Source: Caballeronia cordobensis (lineage in GTDB: Bacteria; Pseudomonadota; Gammaproteobacteria; Burkholderiales; Burkholderiaceae). Taken from it: 64,000 nt of DNA. Location of the stretch: assembly GCF_001544575.2 (NCBI RefSeq), contig NZ_FCNY02000020.1, forward strand, positions 1-64,000, given 5' to 3'. Every line of letters begins with the position of its first letter. Positions within the stretch are counted from its first letter, which is position 1. Shown here piece after piece: positions 1 through 8,607 of the stretch. Position numbers and translations under genes: made by a program. The notes beneath the pieces are model-generated. The model ran no database searches and was not told where the DNA came from. It worked only from the letters and a program-made list of their open reading frames with translations.

Positions 1-29
1 CGGTGAGCGCTCAAATCGCCTTCGGGTGA

Positions 30-61
30 AAAAGAAAACCCCACGTTGAGAAAACGTGGGG
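30..61 (-). terminator. Rho-independent terminator of the HIBADH-like gene
   Basis: A 9-bp perfect stem (arms 39-47 and 53-61, 5-base loop) is followed, when read on the minus strand, by a T-rich run at 30-38. It lies 50 bases past the stop of the minus-strand gene ending at 112. The plus-strand reading has no T run after the stem, so the direction is clear. Confidence 0.75.
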
Positions 62-78
62 TTGGTCAGCAGTCTGAA

Positions 79-102
79 GCCGCTCGAACGAGCGGCTTTT
101 TT
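79..102 (+). terminator. Rho-independent terminator for a gene left of the window
   Basis: An 8-bp stem (79-86 with 89-96) with a 2-base AA spacer is followed by six T residues at 97-102. It is oriented to end a plus-strand transcript entering from the left. A possible last few codons of that gene precede it, with TGA at 27-29, but too little is visible to annotate. Confidence 0.65.
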
Positions 103-111
103 ATTGCGCGT

Positions 112-984
112 TCAGTCGCCCAGCAGGTTCGGCAACTCCAGCAAGGTGCGATGCGCGCCGCCTTGCTCGACCGCATCCGCATACGTTGCGCGCACGGCGG
201 CGGCGATCGCATCGACGGCGTCGTTGTCGCCCGCCATCGTCACGTAGTAGCCGAGATCCTTCAGCGCATTGGACATGTGAAACGGCATGCCGGACGGATC
301 GCCAGCCACGAGCGAGGGACGCAGCCGCTCCAGCGCCGCGCCGCCGCCGCCGCCTTTCGCGAGCACATCGACGAACGTGTGCGCATCGACGCCCGCGCGC
401 TTTGCGCAAGCCGCCGCTTCGGAGATGAGCGCGATGGTGCCGAGCGAGACGAAGTTGTGCAGCAGTTTCATGCTGTGCCCCGCGCCCACGCCGCCGACGA
501 GCGTCACGTTCTCCGCATAGGTCCGCAAGAGCGGCTCGATGCGCGCGAACAGCTCGGCCGACGCGCCGACCAGCAGATTCAGGCGGCCTTCGTGCGCTTC
601 CTTCGCGGTGCGCGTCATCGGCGCATCGACGAACAGTCCGCCCGCTTCGGTGACGAGCGCGGCCATGCGTTGCGTCGATGCCGGCACGGCGGTCGAGCAG
701 TCGATCACGATCGCGCCGGGCTGCAAGCCCGCGAGCACGCCATCGGGCGCGGTCAGAACCGCTTCCACTTCGGGCGAACCCGTCACGCACAGAATCACGA
801 TGTCCGATTCGCGCGCGAGCGCTGCGCCGTTCGCGGCGGTCTTCACGCCGCCCGCGCGCAGTTCGTCGAGCGGCTGATTGCCGGGATGCTCGACTACCGT
901 CAGCGGATAGCCATGCTTCATGACGTTGCGTGCGATGCCGTGCCCCATCAGGCCGATGCCGATCATGCCGATACGCTGTTTCAT
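112..984 (-). CDS. NAD(P)-dependent 3-hydroxyisobutyrate dehydrogenase-family oxidoreductase
   Basis: This 290-aa cytosolic enzyme belongs to the beta-hydroxyacid dehydrogenase family, which oxidises or reduces small hydroxyacids or semialdehydes. The N-terminal Rossmann motif GIGLMG lies at residues 8-13. The substrate loop DAPMTRTAKEAHEG (about 120-133) replaces the usual DAPVSGG. The catalytic lysine is K173, with N177, in GHSMKLLHN. Length is normal for the family. The variant substrate loop means the exact substrate (hydroxyisobutyrate, tartronate semialdehyde, sulfolactaldehyde) cannot be chosen. It is divergent from the LysR gene at 1222 and shares a 237-base region with a TTCGAA dyad, so that regulator probably controls it. 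Confidence 0.88.
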   Translation of the reverse strand: MKQRIGMIGIGLMGHGIARNVMKHGYPLTVVEHPGNQPLDELRAGGVKTAANGAALARESDIVILCVTGSPEVEAVLTAPDGVLAGLQPGAIVIDCSTAVPASTQRMAALVTEAGGLFVDAPMTRTAKEAHEGRLNLLVGASAELFARIEPLLRTYAENVTLVGGVGAGHSMKLLHNFVSLGTIALISEAAACAKRAGVDAHTFVDVLAKGGGGGAALERLRPSLVAGDPSGMPFHMSNALKDLGYYVTMAGDNDAVDAIAAAVRATYADAVEQGGAHRTLLELPNLLGD

Positions 985-1103
985 GCTGTGTCTCTTCGTG
1001 TGTCGTCGGATTTTTTAGCCGCTGCACGCGCGGGACGCAGCGGGACAGAGGAAATGTAGCGGCTGCCGGGCGTGGGTGATATGCGAAATCGGCGAAGCGG
1101 GAT

Positions 1104-1118
1104 TTCGAATAGTTCGAA
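1104..1118. promoter_or_regulatory. Candidate LysR operator (TTCGAA-N3-TTCGAA)
   Basis: Two TTCGAA hexamers separated by TAG form a 15-bp palindrome that includes a T-N11-A core, the classical LysR-type binding pattern. It sits between the divergent genes starting at 984 (minus) and 1222 (plus). Binding is inferred, not shown. Confidence 0.5.
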
Positions 1119-1221
1119 CACCTCGCCCGCTCGACCTAGGGTTTTCCCATAGCCCGTTGCGTCGCAGCGTGCGCCGGGCGAATGCCATACTGCGCGGCAT
1201 GATCCTTCGGAGCGTTGCGTT

Positions 1222-2124
1222 TTGTTCGATCTCACGTCGCTGGCTCTTTTTCTACGCGCAGTCGAAATGGGCAGCCTGTCCAAAGCGGCGCAGCAATCTC
1301 ATATGTCGCTCTCGACCGCGAGCCGTCGCATCGCGCTGCTCGAACATCACTTTCGCGTCGGCTTGCTGAACCGCACCTCGGCGGGCGTCGAGCCCACGCC
1401 CGCGGGCGAAGCGCTCGCGCGGCACGCCACCGAACTGCTGCTCAAGACCGACGCGATCTACAGCGAGCTTTCCGATTACACCAAAGGCTCGGTCGGCCGC
1501 GTGCGCGTGTTCGCCAATATCTCCGCGATCAGCCAGGATTTGCCCGATCATCTGCGCGCGTTCTCGCAGCGGTATCAGGACATCAAGCTGCATATCAGCG
1601 AATTGCGCAGCATGGACATTCTTCAGGCCTTGCGCGAGGGCCGCGCGGATGTCGGCGTGGTGACGTCGCAAGTGGGCATGGAAGGCATCCGGCTCGCGCC
1701 GTACTGCACGGATCGCATCAGCGTCGTCGTGCCGGAAGATCACGTGTTGCAAGGCGACGAGATCGAGTTCAAGGCGCTGCTCGCGCACGATATCGTCGGT
1801 CTCGACGATAAGGCCGAGGTCACGCGCATGCTGGTGAAGGAAGCCGCGCTCGCGGGCCGCACGATCCGCTTTCGCGTGCAGGTGCAGAGCTTCGAGGCGA
1901 TGTGCCGCCTGATCGCGGCCGGGCAGGGCATCGGCCTGCTGCCGGAAGGCGCGGTGCGGCTCTTTCGCGAGCCCATGCGCCTGCGTTTTATCCGCCTGAC
2001 GAATCCGTGGGCCGAGCGCGTGATGTCGGTCGGGATTCGCGCCGGCGCGGCGCCGCTGCCCGCGCGCAGGCTCTTCGATTTCCTGAGCGGCTTTGCGCCC
2101 GCCTCGCTCGTTGCGCCCGGCTAG
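1222..2124 (+). CDS. LysR family transcriptional regulator
   Basis: This is a 300-aa LysR-type regulator. A winged helix-turn-helix occupies roughly residues 1-60 (SLSKAAQQSHMSLSTASRRI), followed by a periplasmic-binding-like effector domain from about 90 to 290. The start is TTG, chosen because GGAG at 1209-1212 is correctly spaced and the helix-turn-helix begins at the usual distance from it. It is divergent from the HIBADH-like gene and lies 102 bases before the tartrate dehydrogenase operon, so either or both may be targets. The inducer is unknown. Confidence 0.88.
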   Translation: MFDLTSLALFLRAVEMGSLSKAAQQSHMSLSTASRRIALLEHHFRVGLLNRTSAGVEPTPAGEALARHATELLLKTDAIYSELSDYTKGSVGRVRVFANISAISQDLPDHLRAFSQRYQDIKLHISELRSMDILQALREGRADVGVVTSQVGMEGIRLAPYCTDRISVVVPEDHVLQGDEIEFKALLAHDIVGLDDKAEVTRMLVKEAALAGRTIRFRVQVQSFEAMCRLIAAGQGIGLLPEGAVRLFREPMRLRFIRLTNPWAERVMSVGIRAGAAPLPARRLFDFLSGFAPASLVAPG

Positions 2125-2226
2125 CCCTTGCGGATATTCGAAGCCTCCCGTTCCCGGATTCGCACTTCCTTCACGCGAGAGCGTCCGCTAGATTGAATCC
2201 GCGTCGAAAATCAGGAGACAAGCGCA

Positions 2227-3330
2227 ATGACAACAACGCATCATATCGCCGTCATTCCGGGCGACGGCATCGGCAAGGAAGTCATGGTCGAAGGGCTGCG
2301 CGTGCTGAAGGCCGCCGCTGCGCGTTATGACATCGCGCTCGACTTCGACGAATTCGCGTCGTGGTGCACCGAGCACTACGTGCAGCACGGCACGATGATG
2401 CCCGCCGACTGGGACAAGCAGATCGGCAAGCACGACGCGATTTTCTTCGGCGCGGTCGGCACGCCCGACGTCGTGCCGGATCACACCGCCGTGTGGGAAT
2501 CGATCATCAGGATTCGCCGGGAGTTCGATCAATACGTGAACCTGCGCCCCGTGCGCCTGATGCCCGGCGTGCCTTCGCCGCTCGCGAACCGCAAGCCGGG
2601 CGAGATCGATTTTCTGGTGGTGCGCGAGAACACCGAGGGCGAATATTCGTCGGTCGGCGGGCGCATGTTCGAAGGCACCGAGCGCGAATTCGCCACGCAG
2701 CAAGCGGTGTTCACGCGCACGGGCGTCGATCGCATTCTCGATTTCGCCTTCCAGCTCGCGCAAGGCCGACCGAAAAAGCAGCTCACCGCCGCGACGAAAT
2801 CGAACGGCATCTCGATCACGATGCCCTACTGGGACGAACGTCTCGCCGAAGCGGCGAAGCGTTACCCCGACATCGCGACGAACAAGTTCCACATCGACAT
2901 TCTGTGCGCGCATTTCGTGCAGCATCCGGACCGTTTCGATGTGGTCGTGGCGTCGAATCTTTTCGGCGACATTCTTTCGGATCTCGGTCCGGCATGCACG
3001 GGCACCATCGGCATCGCGCCTTCGGCGAATCTGAATCCGGAGCGGCGTTTCCCGTCGCTGTTCGAGCCGGTGCACGGCTCGGCGCCGGATATCGCGGGCA
3101 AGGGCATCGCGAATCCGATCGGGCAGATTTGGTCGGCCGCGCTGATGCTGCAGCACCTCGGACGCGGCGAAGCGCGCTACGAAGCGGCGGCGAAAACCAT
3201 CGTCTCGGCCATCGAACGCGTGCTCGAAAACGGCCCGCGCACGCCGGACATGGGCGGCACGGCGAACACCATCGAAGTCGGCACGGCCATCGCCGCAGCC
3301 GTCACGGAACACGCGGCAATCTCGGAGTAA
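2227..3330 (+). CDS. Tartrate dehydrogenase/D-malate dehydrogenase family (isocitrate/isopropylmalate dehydrogenase fold)
   Basis: This 367-aa metal- and NAD-dependent decarboxylating dehydrogenase acts on a 2-hydroxy diacid such as tartrate or D-malate. Signature segments are the N-terminal PGDGIGKEV, the arginine cluster around IIRIRREF and VNLRPVR, the ENTEGEYS segment, the metal-binding DILSDLG and the GSAPDIAGKGIANP nucleotide loop near the C terminus. This combination is that of the TtuC/DmlA branch rather than LeuB. The start ATG has AGGAGA eight bases upstream. It is the first gene of an operon with an aldehyde dehydrogenase (2-base gap) and a DUF2520 protein. Substrate choice between tartrate and D-malate is not resolved. 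Confidence 0.88.
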   Translation: MTTTHHIAVIPGDGIGKEVMVEGLRVLKAAAARYDIALDFDEFASWCTEHYVQHGTMMPADWDKQIGKHDAIFFGAVGTPDVVPDHTAVWESIIRIRREFDQYVNLRPVRLMPGVPSPLANRKPGEIDFLVVRENTEGEYSSVGGRMFEGTEREFATQQAVFTRTGVDRILDFAFQLAQGRPKKQLTAATKSNGISITMPYWDERLAEAAKRYPDIATNKFHIDILCAHFVQHPDRFDVVVASNLFGDILSDLGPACTGTIGIAPSANLNPERRFPSLFEPVHGSAPDIAGKGIANPIGQIWSAALMLQHLGRGEARYEAAAKTIVSAIERVLENGPRTPDMGGTANTIEVGTAIAAAVTEHAAISE

Positions 3331-3332
3331 GC

Positions 3333-4781
3333 ATGGAATATCGACATTTCATCGGCAATGCGTGGAAGGCGGGCGAGAACGGCGAATCGCTCGATGTCAT
3401 CGACCCCAGCACGGGCGAGCCGTTCGCGGCGATCGCGCGCGGCAATGCCGCTGATATCGATCTCGCCGTGACGGCCGCGCGCGCGGCGATGGGCGACGCG
3501 CTCGACGGCCCGTGGGCGAAGCTCGCGCCGGTCGAGCGCGCGAATCTGATGTTCGCGTATGCCGACGCCGTGCTGAAAAATGCCGACGAACTCGCGCAAC
3601 TCGAAGCGCGCGACACCGGCAAGGCGCTCAAGACCGCCCGCACCGACGCCGCCGTGCTCGCGCGCTATCTCCAGTATTACGCGGGCTGCGTCGACAAGCT
3701 GCACGGCGAAACGCTGCCGTACACGACCGGCTTCACCGTGCTGACGGTGCGCGAGCCGATCGGCGTGACGGGGCACATCATTCCGTGGAATTACCCGATG
3801 CAGATTTACGGGCGCAGCGTCGGCGCGTCGCTCGCGGCGGGCAATGCCTGCGTCGTGAAACCGGCGGAGGACGCGAGCCTGTCGATTCTGCGGCTCGCTG
3901 AAATCGCCGCCGAGGCCGGCTTTCCGGCGGGCGCGATCAACGTCGTCACCGGCCTCGGCAGCGAAGCGGGCGCGGCATTGTCGGCGAACGGAGGCATCGG
4001 CCATATCTCGTTCACCGGCTCGACGGCGACGGGCGCGCTCGTCGGACGCACGGCGGCGGAACGTCATTGCCCGAGCGTGCTGGAACTGGGCGGCAAATCG
4101 CCGCAACTCGTTTTCGACGACGCCGATCTCGACGAAGCCCTGCCCGTCATCCTCAATGCGATCGTGCAGAACGCCGGACAGACGTGCTCGGCGGGCAGCC
4201 GCCTGCTGGTTCAGCGCGGCATCTACGAAACGGTGATCGAGCGTCTCGCGCAACGTTTCGAAGCGCTGCGCACCGGCCCTTCGTCGATGGATCTGGACAC
4301 GGGCCCGCTCGTCAACAAGAAGCAGCAGACGCGCGTGCGCGGCATGGTCGAGGAAGCGGAAGCGCAAGGCATTCGCGTCGCCGCGCGCGGGAAGATCGCG
4401 GTGGAAGCGTCGCGCAACGGCTACTTCCAGGAAGCCGTGCTGTTTCGGGATGTGCCGCCGCAAAGCAGGCTCGCGCAGGAAGAAGTGTTCGGCCCGGTGC
4501 TCGCCGTGATGCCGTTCGATGACGAAGCCGAAGCGGTGAAGCTCGCCAACGGCACGAACTACGGGCTGGTCGCGGGCGTGTGGACGCGCGACGGCTCGCG
4601 TGGCTTGCGTCTCGCGCGCAAGCTGCAGGCGGGTCAGGTGTTCGTGAACAACTACGGCGCGGGCGGCGGCGTGGAGTTGCCGTTCGGCGGCGTGAAGGCG
4701 AGCGGCCACGGACGCGAAAAGGGCTTCGAGGCGCTGTACGGTTTCACGAGCCTGAAGACGATCGCGATCAAACACGGCTGA
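3333..4781 (+). CDS. NAD(P)-dependent aldehyde dehydrogenase
   Basis: This is a 482-aa member of the ALDH superfamily, oxidising an aldehyde to the acid through a thioester on cysteine. Catalytic C285 lies in NAGQTCSAGSR and the general base E251 in LELGGKS. N153 (PWNYP) and K176 (VVKPAED) complete the active and cofactor sites. The ATG at 3333 follows the upstream stop by two bases. A longer open frame reaches upstream into the dehydrogenase gene but is antifamily and rejected. Its operon position suggests it handles an aldehyde formed from, or feeding, the hydroxyacid pathway. The exact substrate is unknown. Confidence 0.9.
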   Translation: MEYRHFIGNAWKAGENGESLDVIDPSTGEPFAAIARGNAADIDLAVTAARAAMGDALDGPWAKLAPVERANLMFAYADAVLKNADELAQLEARDTGKALKTARTDAAVLARYLQYYAGCVDKLHGETLPYTTGFTVLTVREPIGVTGHIIPWNYPMQIYGRSVGASLAAGNACVVKPAEDASLSILRLAEIAAEAGFPAGAINVVTGLGSEAGAALSANGGIGHISFTGSTATGALVGRTAAERHCPSVLELGGKSPQLVFDDADLDEALPVILNAIVQNAGQTCSAGSRLLVQRGIYETVIERLAQRFEALRTGPSSMDLDTGPLVNKKQQTRVRGMVEEAEAQGIRVAARGKIAVEASRNGYFQEAVLFRDVPPQSRLAQEEVFGPVLAVMPFDDEAEAVKLANGTNYGLVAGVWTRDGSRGLRLARKLQAGQVFVNNYGAGGGVELPFGGVKASGHGREKGFEALYGFTSLKTIAIKHG

Positions 4782-5614
4782 TGGGGATTCTCAACATCAT
4801 CGGCGCGGGACGCGTGGGCGCGACGCTCGGCAATCTGATCGTCGCGAACCGCGTGCTCGATATCGGCGACGTATGCGACAGCGATATCGCGCACGCGCGC
4901 GACGCGGTCGATTTCATCGGCGCGGGCCGCGCGCTCGACGACCTAACCGCGCTGCGCCCCGCCGATATCTGGCTGCTGTCGGTGCCCGACATGCGTATCG
5001 CCGAGGTGGCGCAGGCGCTCGCGCGCCATCGCAAGGACGAGGCGCCCGCGCTTGCCGTGCATTGCAGCGGCGCGCTCGACGCCGACACGCTCGCGCCCCT
5101 GCGCGCGATCGGCTGGAGCGTGGCGAGCGCGCATCCGATGCTGAGCTTTGCCCATCCGGGCACGGCCGTGTTTCAGTTCGAAGGCACGCCGTGCGGGCTC
5201 GAAGGCGACGCCGCCGCGCGCGCCGCATGGAGCGAGGTGCTCGCGGCCATCGGCGCGCGCTGCTTCGAGATCGATCCGGGCAGCAAGCAGCTTTATCACG
5301 CGGCGGCGGTCGTCGCGTCGAACTTTCTGCCGGTGCTCGCGGCGATGTCGGTCGAGATGTGGCAGGCGGCGGGCATTCCGCAGCCGCTCATCGACGACAT
5401 GATGCATACGCTGTCGCGCAATGCCGTCGACAACGTGCTCGCGCTCGGCCCGAAGGACGCGCTGACCGGTCCCGCCGCGCGTGGCGACCGCGCGGTGGTC
5501 GAATCGCAGGCGCACGCGATCGGCGCGTGGGACGCCGTTTCGCGCGAGGCCTACGACGCGCTCTCGGCGCTGGCGACGCGCCTCGCGCGTACCGGCACAG
5601 TGCGCGAGACGTGA
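4781..5614 (+). CDS. Rossmann-like and DUF2520 domain protein
   Basis: This 277-aa protein has an N-terminal NADP-type Rossmann motif (IGAGRVGATLG, residues 6-16) and a helical C-terminal domain typical of the DUF2520 family, which resembles ketopantoate reductase and pyrroline carboxylate reductase folds. The family's reaction is not established. The start ATG shares its A with the TGA of the upstream aldehyde dehydrogenase (4779-4781), so it is translationally coupled. It is the last gene of the operon; the convergent SDR gene ends 13 bases downstream. A reductase role in the same pathway is inferred only from context. Confidence 0.82.
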   Translation: MGILNIIGAGRVGATLGNLIVANRVLDIGDVCDSDIAHARDAVDFIGAGRALDDLTALRPADIWLLSVPDMRIAEVAQALARHRKDEAPALAVHCSGALDADTLAPLRAIGWSVASAHPMLSFAHPGTAVFQFEGTPCGLEGDAAARAAWSEVLAAIGARCFEIDPGSKQLYHAAAVVASNFLPVLAAMSVEMWQAAGIPQPLIDDMMHTLSRNAVDNVLALGPKDALTGPAARGDRAVVESQAHAIGAWDAVSREAYDALSALATRLARTGTVRET

Positions 5615-5627
5615 GGCGCCCGCCCGG

Positions 5628-6485
5628 TCAGCTCGCGAAATCCGTCGAGGCCGACAAGGCCTGCCAGTTCGCCGTTTCGGCCGCCACATACGCGTTTTTC
5701 TCCGCGATCGCCTTCAGCGTGTCGGTGCCGAGCGGCAGGCGCAGCGGCGGCGTGGGCGCGTCGGCGAGCGCGATGAGCGCGGTCGCGAGCTTGTCCGGAT
5801 CGCCCGGCTGATTGTGATTCATGCCGACGGCGAAGCGCCGCACGTTGCCCGAGCTCGCATCGTAATCGTCGATGATCTCCTTGCCGACCACGAGCGACGA
5901 CGCATCCAGAAAGTCCGTGCGGAAGTAGCCCGGCTCGACGACCGTCGCGTGAATGCCGAGCGGCTGCAACTCCGCGTGCAGCGCTTCGGTAATGCCTTCG
6001 ACGGCGAATTTCGTCGAGCAATAGACCCCGAAGCCCGCGCCCGAGCGATAGCCGCCGATCGACGACATGTTCACGACGTGTCCGCTGCGTTGCGCGCGCA
6101 TGACGGGCAGCACGGCGCGCGTCACGTTGAGCAGGCCGAAGACGTTGGTGTCGTACATGCGGCGCACGTCGGCGTCGCTGGATTCCTCGACGGCCGCGAG
6201 CAGGCCGAAGCCCGCATTGTTGACCAGCACATCGATGCGGCCGAACTTCGCGACGGCGGCATCGACCGCCGCTTTGGCCTGCGCTTCGTTCGTGACGTCG
6301 AGCGCGACGGGCAAAAGCGCGGGCGATTCGCCGAAACGCTCGACGATCGCCGCCGCGTTGCGGCCCGCGGCGACGACCGCGTTGCCGTCGTCGAGCGCCG
6401 CCTGGGCGATCAGTGCGCCGAGGCCGCGCGACGCGCCCGTGATGAACCAGACGCGCTTGAATTGCTGTTGGCTTGCGTTGCTCAT
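5628..6485 (-). CDS. Short-chain dehydrogenase/reductase (SDR)
   Basis: This is a 285-aa classical SDR oxidoreductase. The cofactor motif TGASRGLG (residues 16-23), the NNAG motif (89-92), the catalytic serine near 141-142 and Y155-x3-K159 (YCSTK) are all present. The length and C-terminal extension match the subgroup often annotated as ketoacyl or retinol-type reductases, but the substrate is not predictable. The start ATG has GGAG six bases upstream. It is divergent from the LysR gene at 6606, a common arrangement in which the regulator controls the SDR. Confidence 0.9.
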   Translation of the reverse strand: MSNASQQQFKRVWFITGASRGLGALIAQAALDDGNAVVAAGRNAAAIVERFGESPALLPVALDVTNEAQAKAAVDAAVAKFGRIDVLVNNAGFGLLAAVEESSDADVRRMYDTNVFGLLNVTRAVLPVMRAQRSGHVVNMSSIGGYRSGAGFGVYCSTKFAVEGITEALHAELQPLGIHATVVEPGYFRTDFLDASSLVVGKEIIDDYDASSGNVRRFAVGMNHNQPGDPDKLATALIALADAPTPPLRLPLGTDTLKAIAEKNAYVAAETANWQALSASTDFAS

Positions 6486-6539
6486 GATGTGCTCCGTTCA
6501 TGTCGGTGGTGAAGGTGAAACGAAGCATAGGACGGCCGA

Positions 6540-6567
6540 TTCGCACGAACTAGCCACACAACGCTAG
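6540..6567. promoter_or_regulatory. Paired inverted repeats in the SDR/LysR divergent promoter
   Basis: TTCGCACGAA (6540-6549, perfect 10-bp palindrome) is immediately followed by CTAGC-N8-GCTAG (6550-6567). Both dyads lie in the 120-base gap between the divergent SDR and LysR genes. They are candidate operators for the LysR protein encoded at 6606; the second lacks the canonical T-N11-A spacing. Confidence 0.35.
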
Positions 6568-6605
6568 ACTGATAATCAACTTTTATTTGCGAATCGGAGC
6601 GCGTC

Positions 6606-7544
6606 ATGAACGAAGTCCGCGCGATTTCCATCTTCGTGCGCGCCGCCGCCCTCGGCAGCCTGCGGCGCGCGGCCATCGATCAGGGGATTTCGCCGCAGGC
6701 CGCGAGTCACGCGGTCATGCAGCTCGAAAACGCGCTCGGCGTGCGCGTTTTTCATCGCACGACGCGCAAGCTGAGCCTCACGGAAGAAGGGCAGCGGCTG
6801 TTGCAGAACGTCGGGCCGGCGCTCGAGATGCTGTCCTCCGCCATCGCCGAGGCGAAGAGCGCGAAGGAGCATATCGCCGGTCCGTTGCGCGTGAGCGCGC
6901 CGAGAGCGCTGCGGCGCGCGCTGTGGCCGTGCGTGCTCGAATTCGCCGCGCGGTATCCCGATGTCGCGCTCGACGTGCGTTTCGACGACCATTTCACCGA
7001 TCTCGTCGAGGAACGCGCCGATGTCGGTTTTCGTGGCGGATCGCCGCCCGCCGCCGGCGCCATCGCGCGGCGGCTGGCGCCGATCCAGCTCGTCGTGTGC
7101 GCGTCGCCGGCTTACATTGATCGATACGGCGCGCCGCGCACCGTCGACGATCTCGCCGCGCATCGCTGCACCGGCTACCGGCGCGCGAACACGGGCAAGG
7201 AAGCGCCGTGGGAATTCATGATCGGCGATGAAATCGTGTACCGCGAGATCGCGGCGGCGCTCTGCGCGAACGATATCGATGCCGAAGCCGACGCGGTGCT
7301 CGCCGGACTCGCGATCGGTCAGCTCGGGAGCTTTTCGGCGGCCACGCCCATTCGCGAGGGACGGCTCGTGCCCTTGCTCACGCAACATCTGACGCAACGC
7401 GAATCGATCTACCTCTATTACCGGCACCGCACGGCGCAGCCCTTGCGCGTGCGAACGTTCATCGATTTCATCGTTGAAAAGCTCGCGGATAACCGCGATT
7501 TCTTCCTGTCGGACGCGGAATTGCGCGCGTTTTCAGCCGCCTGA
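6606..7544 (+). CDS. LysR family transcriptional regulator
   Basis: This 312-aa LysR regulator has its helix-turn-helix at about residues 15-40 (SLRRAAIDQGISPQAASHAV) and its effector domain from about 88 onward. The FHRTTRKLSLTEEG segment is typical of the subgroup that regulates adjacent SDR or transporter genes. GGAG lies six bases before the ATG. It is divergent from the SDR gene, its most likely target. Confidence 0.9.
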   Translation: MNEVRAISIFVRAAALGSLRRAAIDQGISPQAASHAVMQLENALGVRVFHRTTRKLSLTEEGQRLLQNVGPALEMLSSAIAEAKSAKEHIAGPLRVSAPRALRRALWPCVLEFAARYPDVALDVRFDDHFTDLVEERADVGFRGGSPPAAGAIARRLAPIQLVVCASPAYIDRYGAPRTVDDLAAHRCTGYRRANTGKEAPWEFMIGDEIVYREIAAALCANDIDAEADAVLAGLAIGQLGSFSAATPIREGRLVPLLTQHLTQRESIYLYYRHRTAQPLRVRTFIDFIVEKLADNRDFFLSDAELRAFSAA

Positions 7545-7649
7545 ATCGAATGGTTCTCCTGATGGATGTAACTATTCCTTGGATACGGCGCATGGCCGAC
7601 TAGAATTCATCGTGCCTCTGTGACCATGAAGCCACTCTGGAGCCAAGCG

Positions 7650-8009
7650 ATGAAAACGATCAATGCGCTCAAACTCGCCGCCGCCGCCACGGCGGTTGTC
7701 TTTTCCGTCAGCGCGTGGCCGCAAACCGATGCGGCGTCCGGCACGACCGCACCGGCCGCGAGTGCCAAGCCGTCGAAGGCGTCGGTTCGAAAGGCCAACC
7801 GGGAGCTTGCCAAGAAAGTGCGGCAGGCGCTGCAAAAAGGCGGCGTCGATTCGGCCGGCATGAACGTGATCGCGAAGAACGGCGTCATCACGCTCGCCGG
7901 ACACGTCGCCGACGCCTCGCAGATCGACAAGGCCGCTTCCGTCGCGAAGGGCGTCGAAGGCGTAACCTCCGTGAAGAATGTCCTGACGATTCAGGAAGGC
8001 GGGCAGTAA
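7650..8009 (+). CDS. BON-domain periplasmic protein
   Basis: This 119-aa protein has a cleavable signal peptide at residues 1-25 (hydrophobic AAAATAVVFSVSA) and one BON domain at about 50-117, with the typical GVITLAGHV and VEGVTSVKNVL strands. BON domains bind membranes or phospholipid and occur in OsmY-like envelope stress proteins. The ATG at 7650 is preferred over the in-frame ATG at 7626 because GGAG at 7639-7642 precedes it and the signal peptide then begins correctly. It appears monocistronic. Confidence 0.85.
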   Translation: MKTINALKLAAAATAVVFSVSAWPQTDAASGTTAPAASAKPSKASVRKANRELAKKVRQALQKGGVDSAGMNVIAKNGVITLAGHVADASQIDKAASVAKGVEGVTSVKNVLTIQEGGQ

Positions 8010-8019
8010 CGCAGCGCGG

Positions 8020-8391
8020 CTAGCGTTTGCCGCGATTGCCGTTGAGCGCCTTGACGATCAGCTTGGTTGGCGAGCTGGTGGCGAGCCGCGCGATTTCGGA
8101 GAGATGAACCCACCGGCAACGATCGATTTCGTTGCTGGCCCGCGGCTTGGCGTTCTTCGGCACATCACAAAAGAATACGTGGTGCTGCTTTTGCCGTCCG
8201 CGGTGCTCAAACAGAAACTTCGCCGACTTGCCCGACAGACGCGTTTCTTCCTTGAGCTCGCGCAGCGCGGCGTCGGGCAGGTGCTCGCCGCGCTTGAGCA
8301 TGCCGCCGGGCAGCGCCCATTTGGTGCGCCGCCGCGTCACCAGCAAAATGTGATTGCCTCGTCGACAGATGACTGTAGCGCGCTTCCTCAA
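8020..8391 (-). CDS. NUDIX hydrolase
   Basis: This 123-aa small NUDIX protein carries a complete Nudix box at residues 30-52 (G30, E36, R44-E45, E48-E49). Enzymes of this family hydrolyse nucleoside diphosphates linked to another moiety, using Mg2+ held by the box glutamates. The start is TTG with GGAG five bases upstream. It is convergent with the BON gene, with an 11-base gap. The substrate cannot be inferred from sequence. Confidence 0.85.
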   Translation of the reverse strand: MRKRATVICRRGNHILLVTRRRTKWALPGGMLKRGEHLPDAALRELKEETRLSGKSAKFLFEHRGRQKQHHVFFCDVPKNAKPRASNEIDRCRWVHLSEIARLATSSPTKLIVKALNGNRGKR

Positions 8392-8607
8392 GCTGGCTCC
8401 GAATAGCGTTTTCTCGTTCGTTTTTGGTCTTTAGCTCGCCGGGTGCGTCCCGCGAGCGGGTCTAAGTGTACCCAACGCTTATGTCGTTGTGGGGCCCGCA
8501 CAAATAGTGGCAATTCCCGTGTTGCGCATTGCGCAAGACGTGTTCCTCGGCATCGTGCGAGCGGGTACGCATGTTGCATTACAGACAGCATTCACGAGGG
8601 GAACGCC

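Noticed and set aside
79..102. This hairpin as terminator for the minus-strand gene ending at 112
   Set aside because: On the minus strand no T run follows the stem; the stem at 39-61 fits that role better.
3177..4775. Long open frame antisense to the aldehyde dehydrogenase
   Set aside because: It is His/Arg-rich with no recognisable domain; such open antisense frames are usual opposite GC-rich genes.
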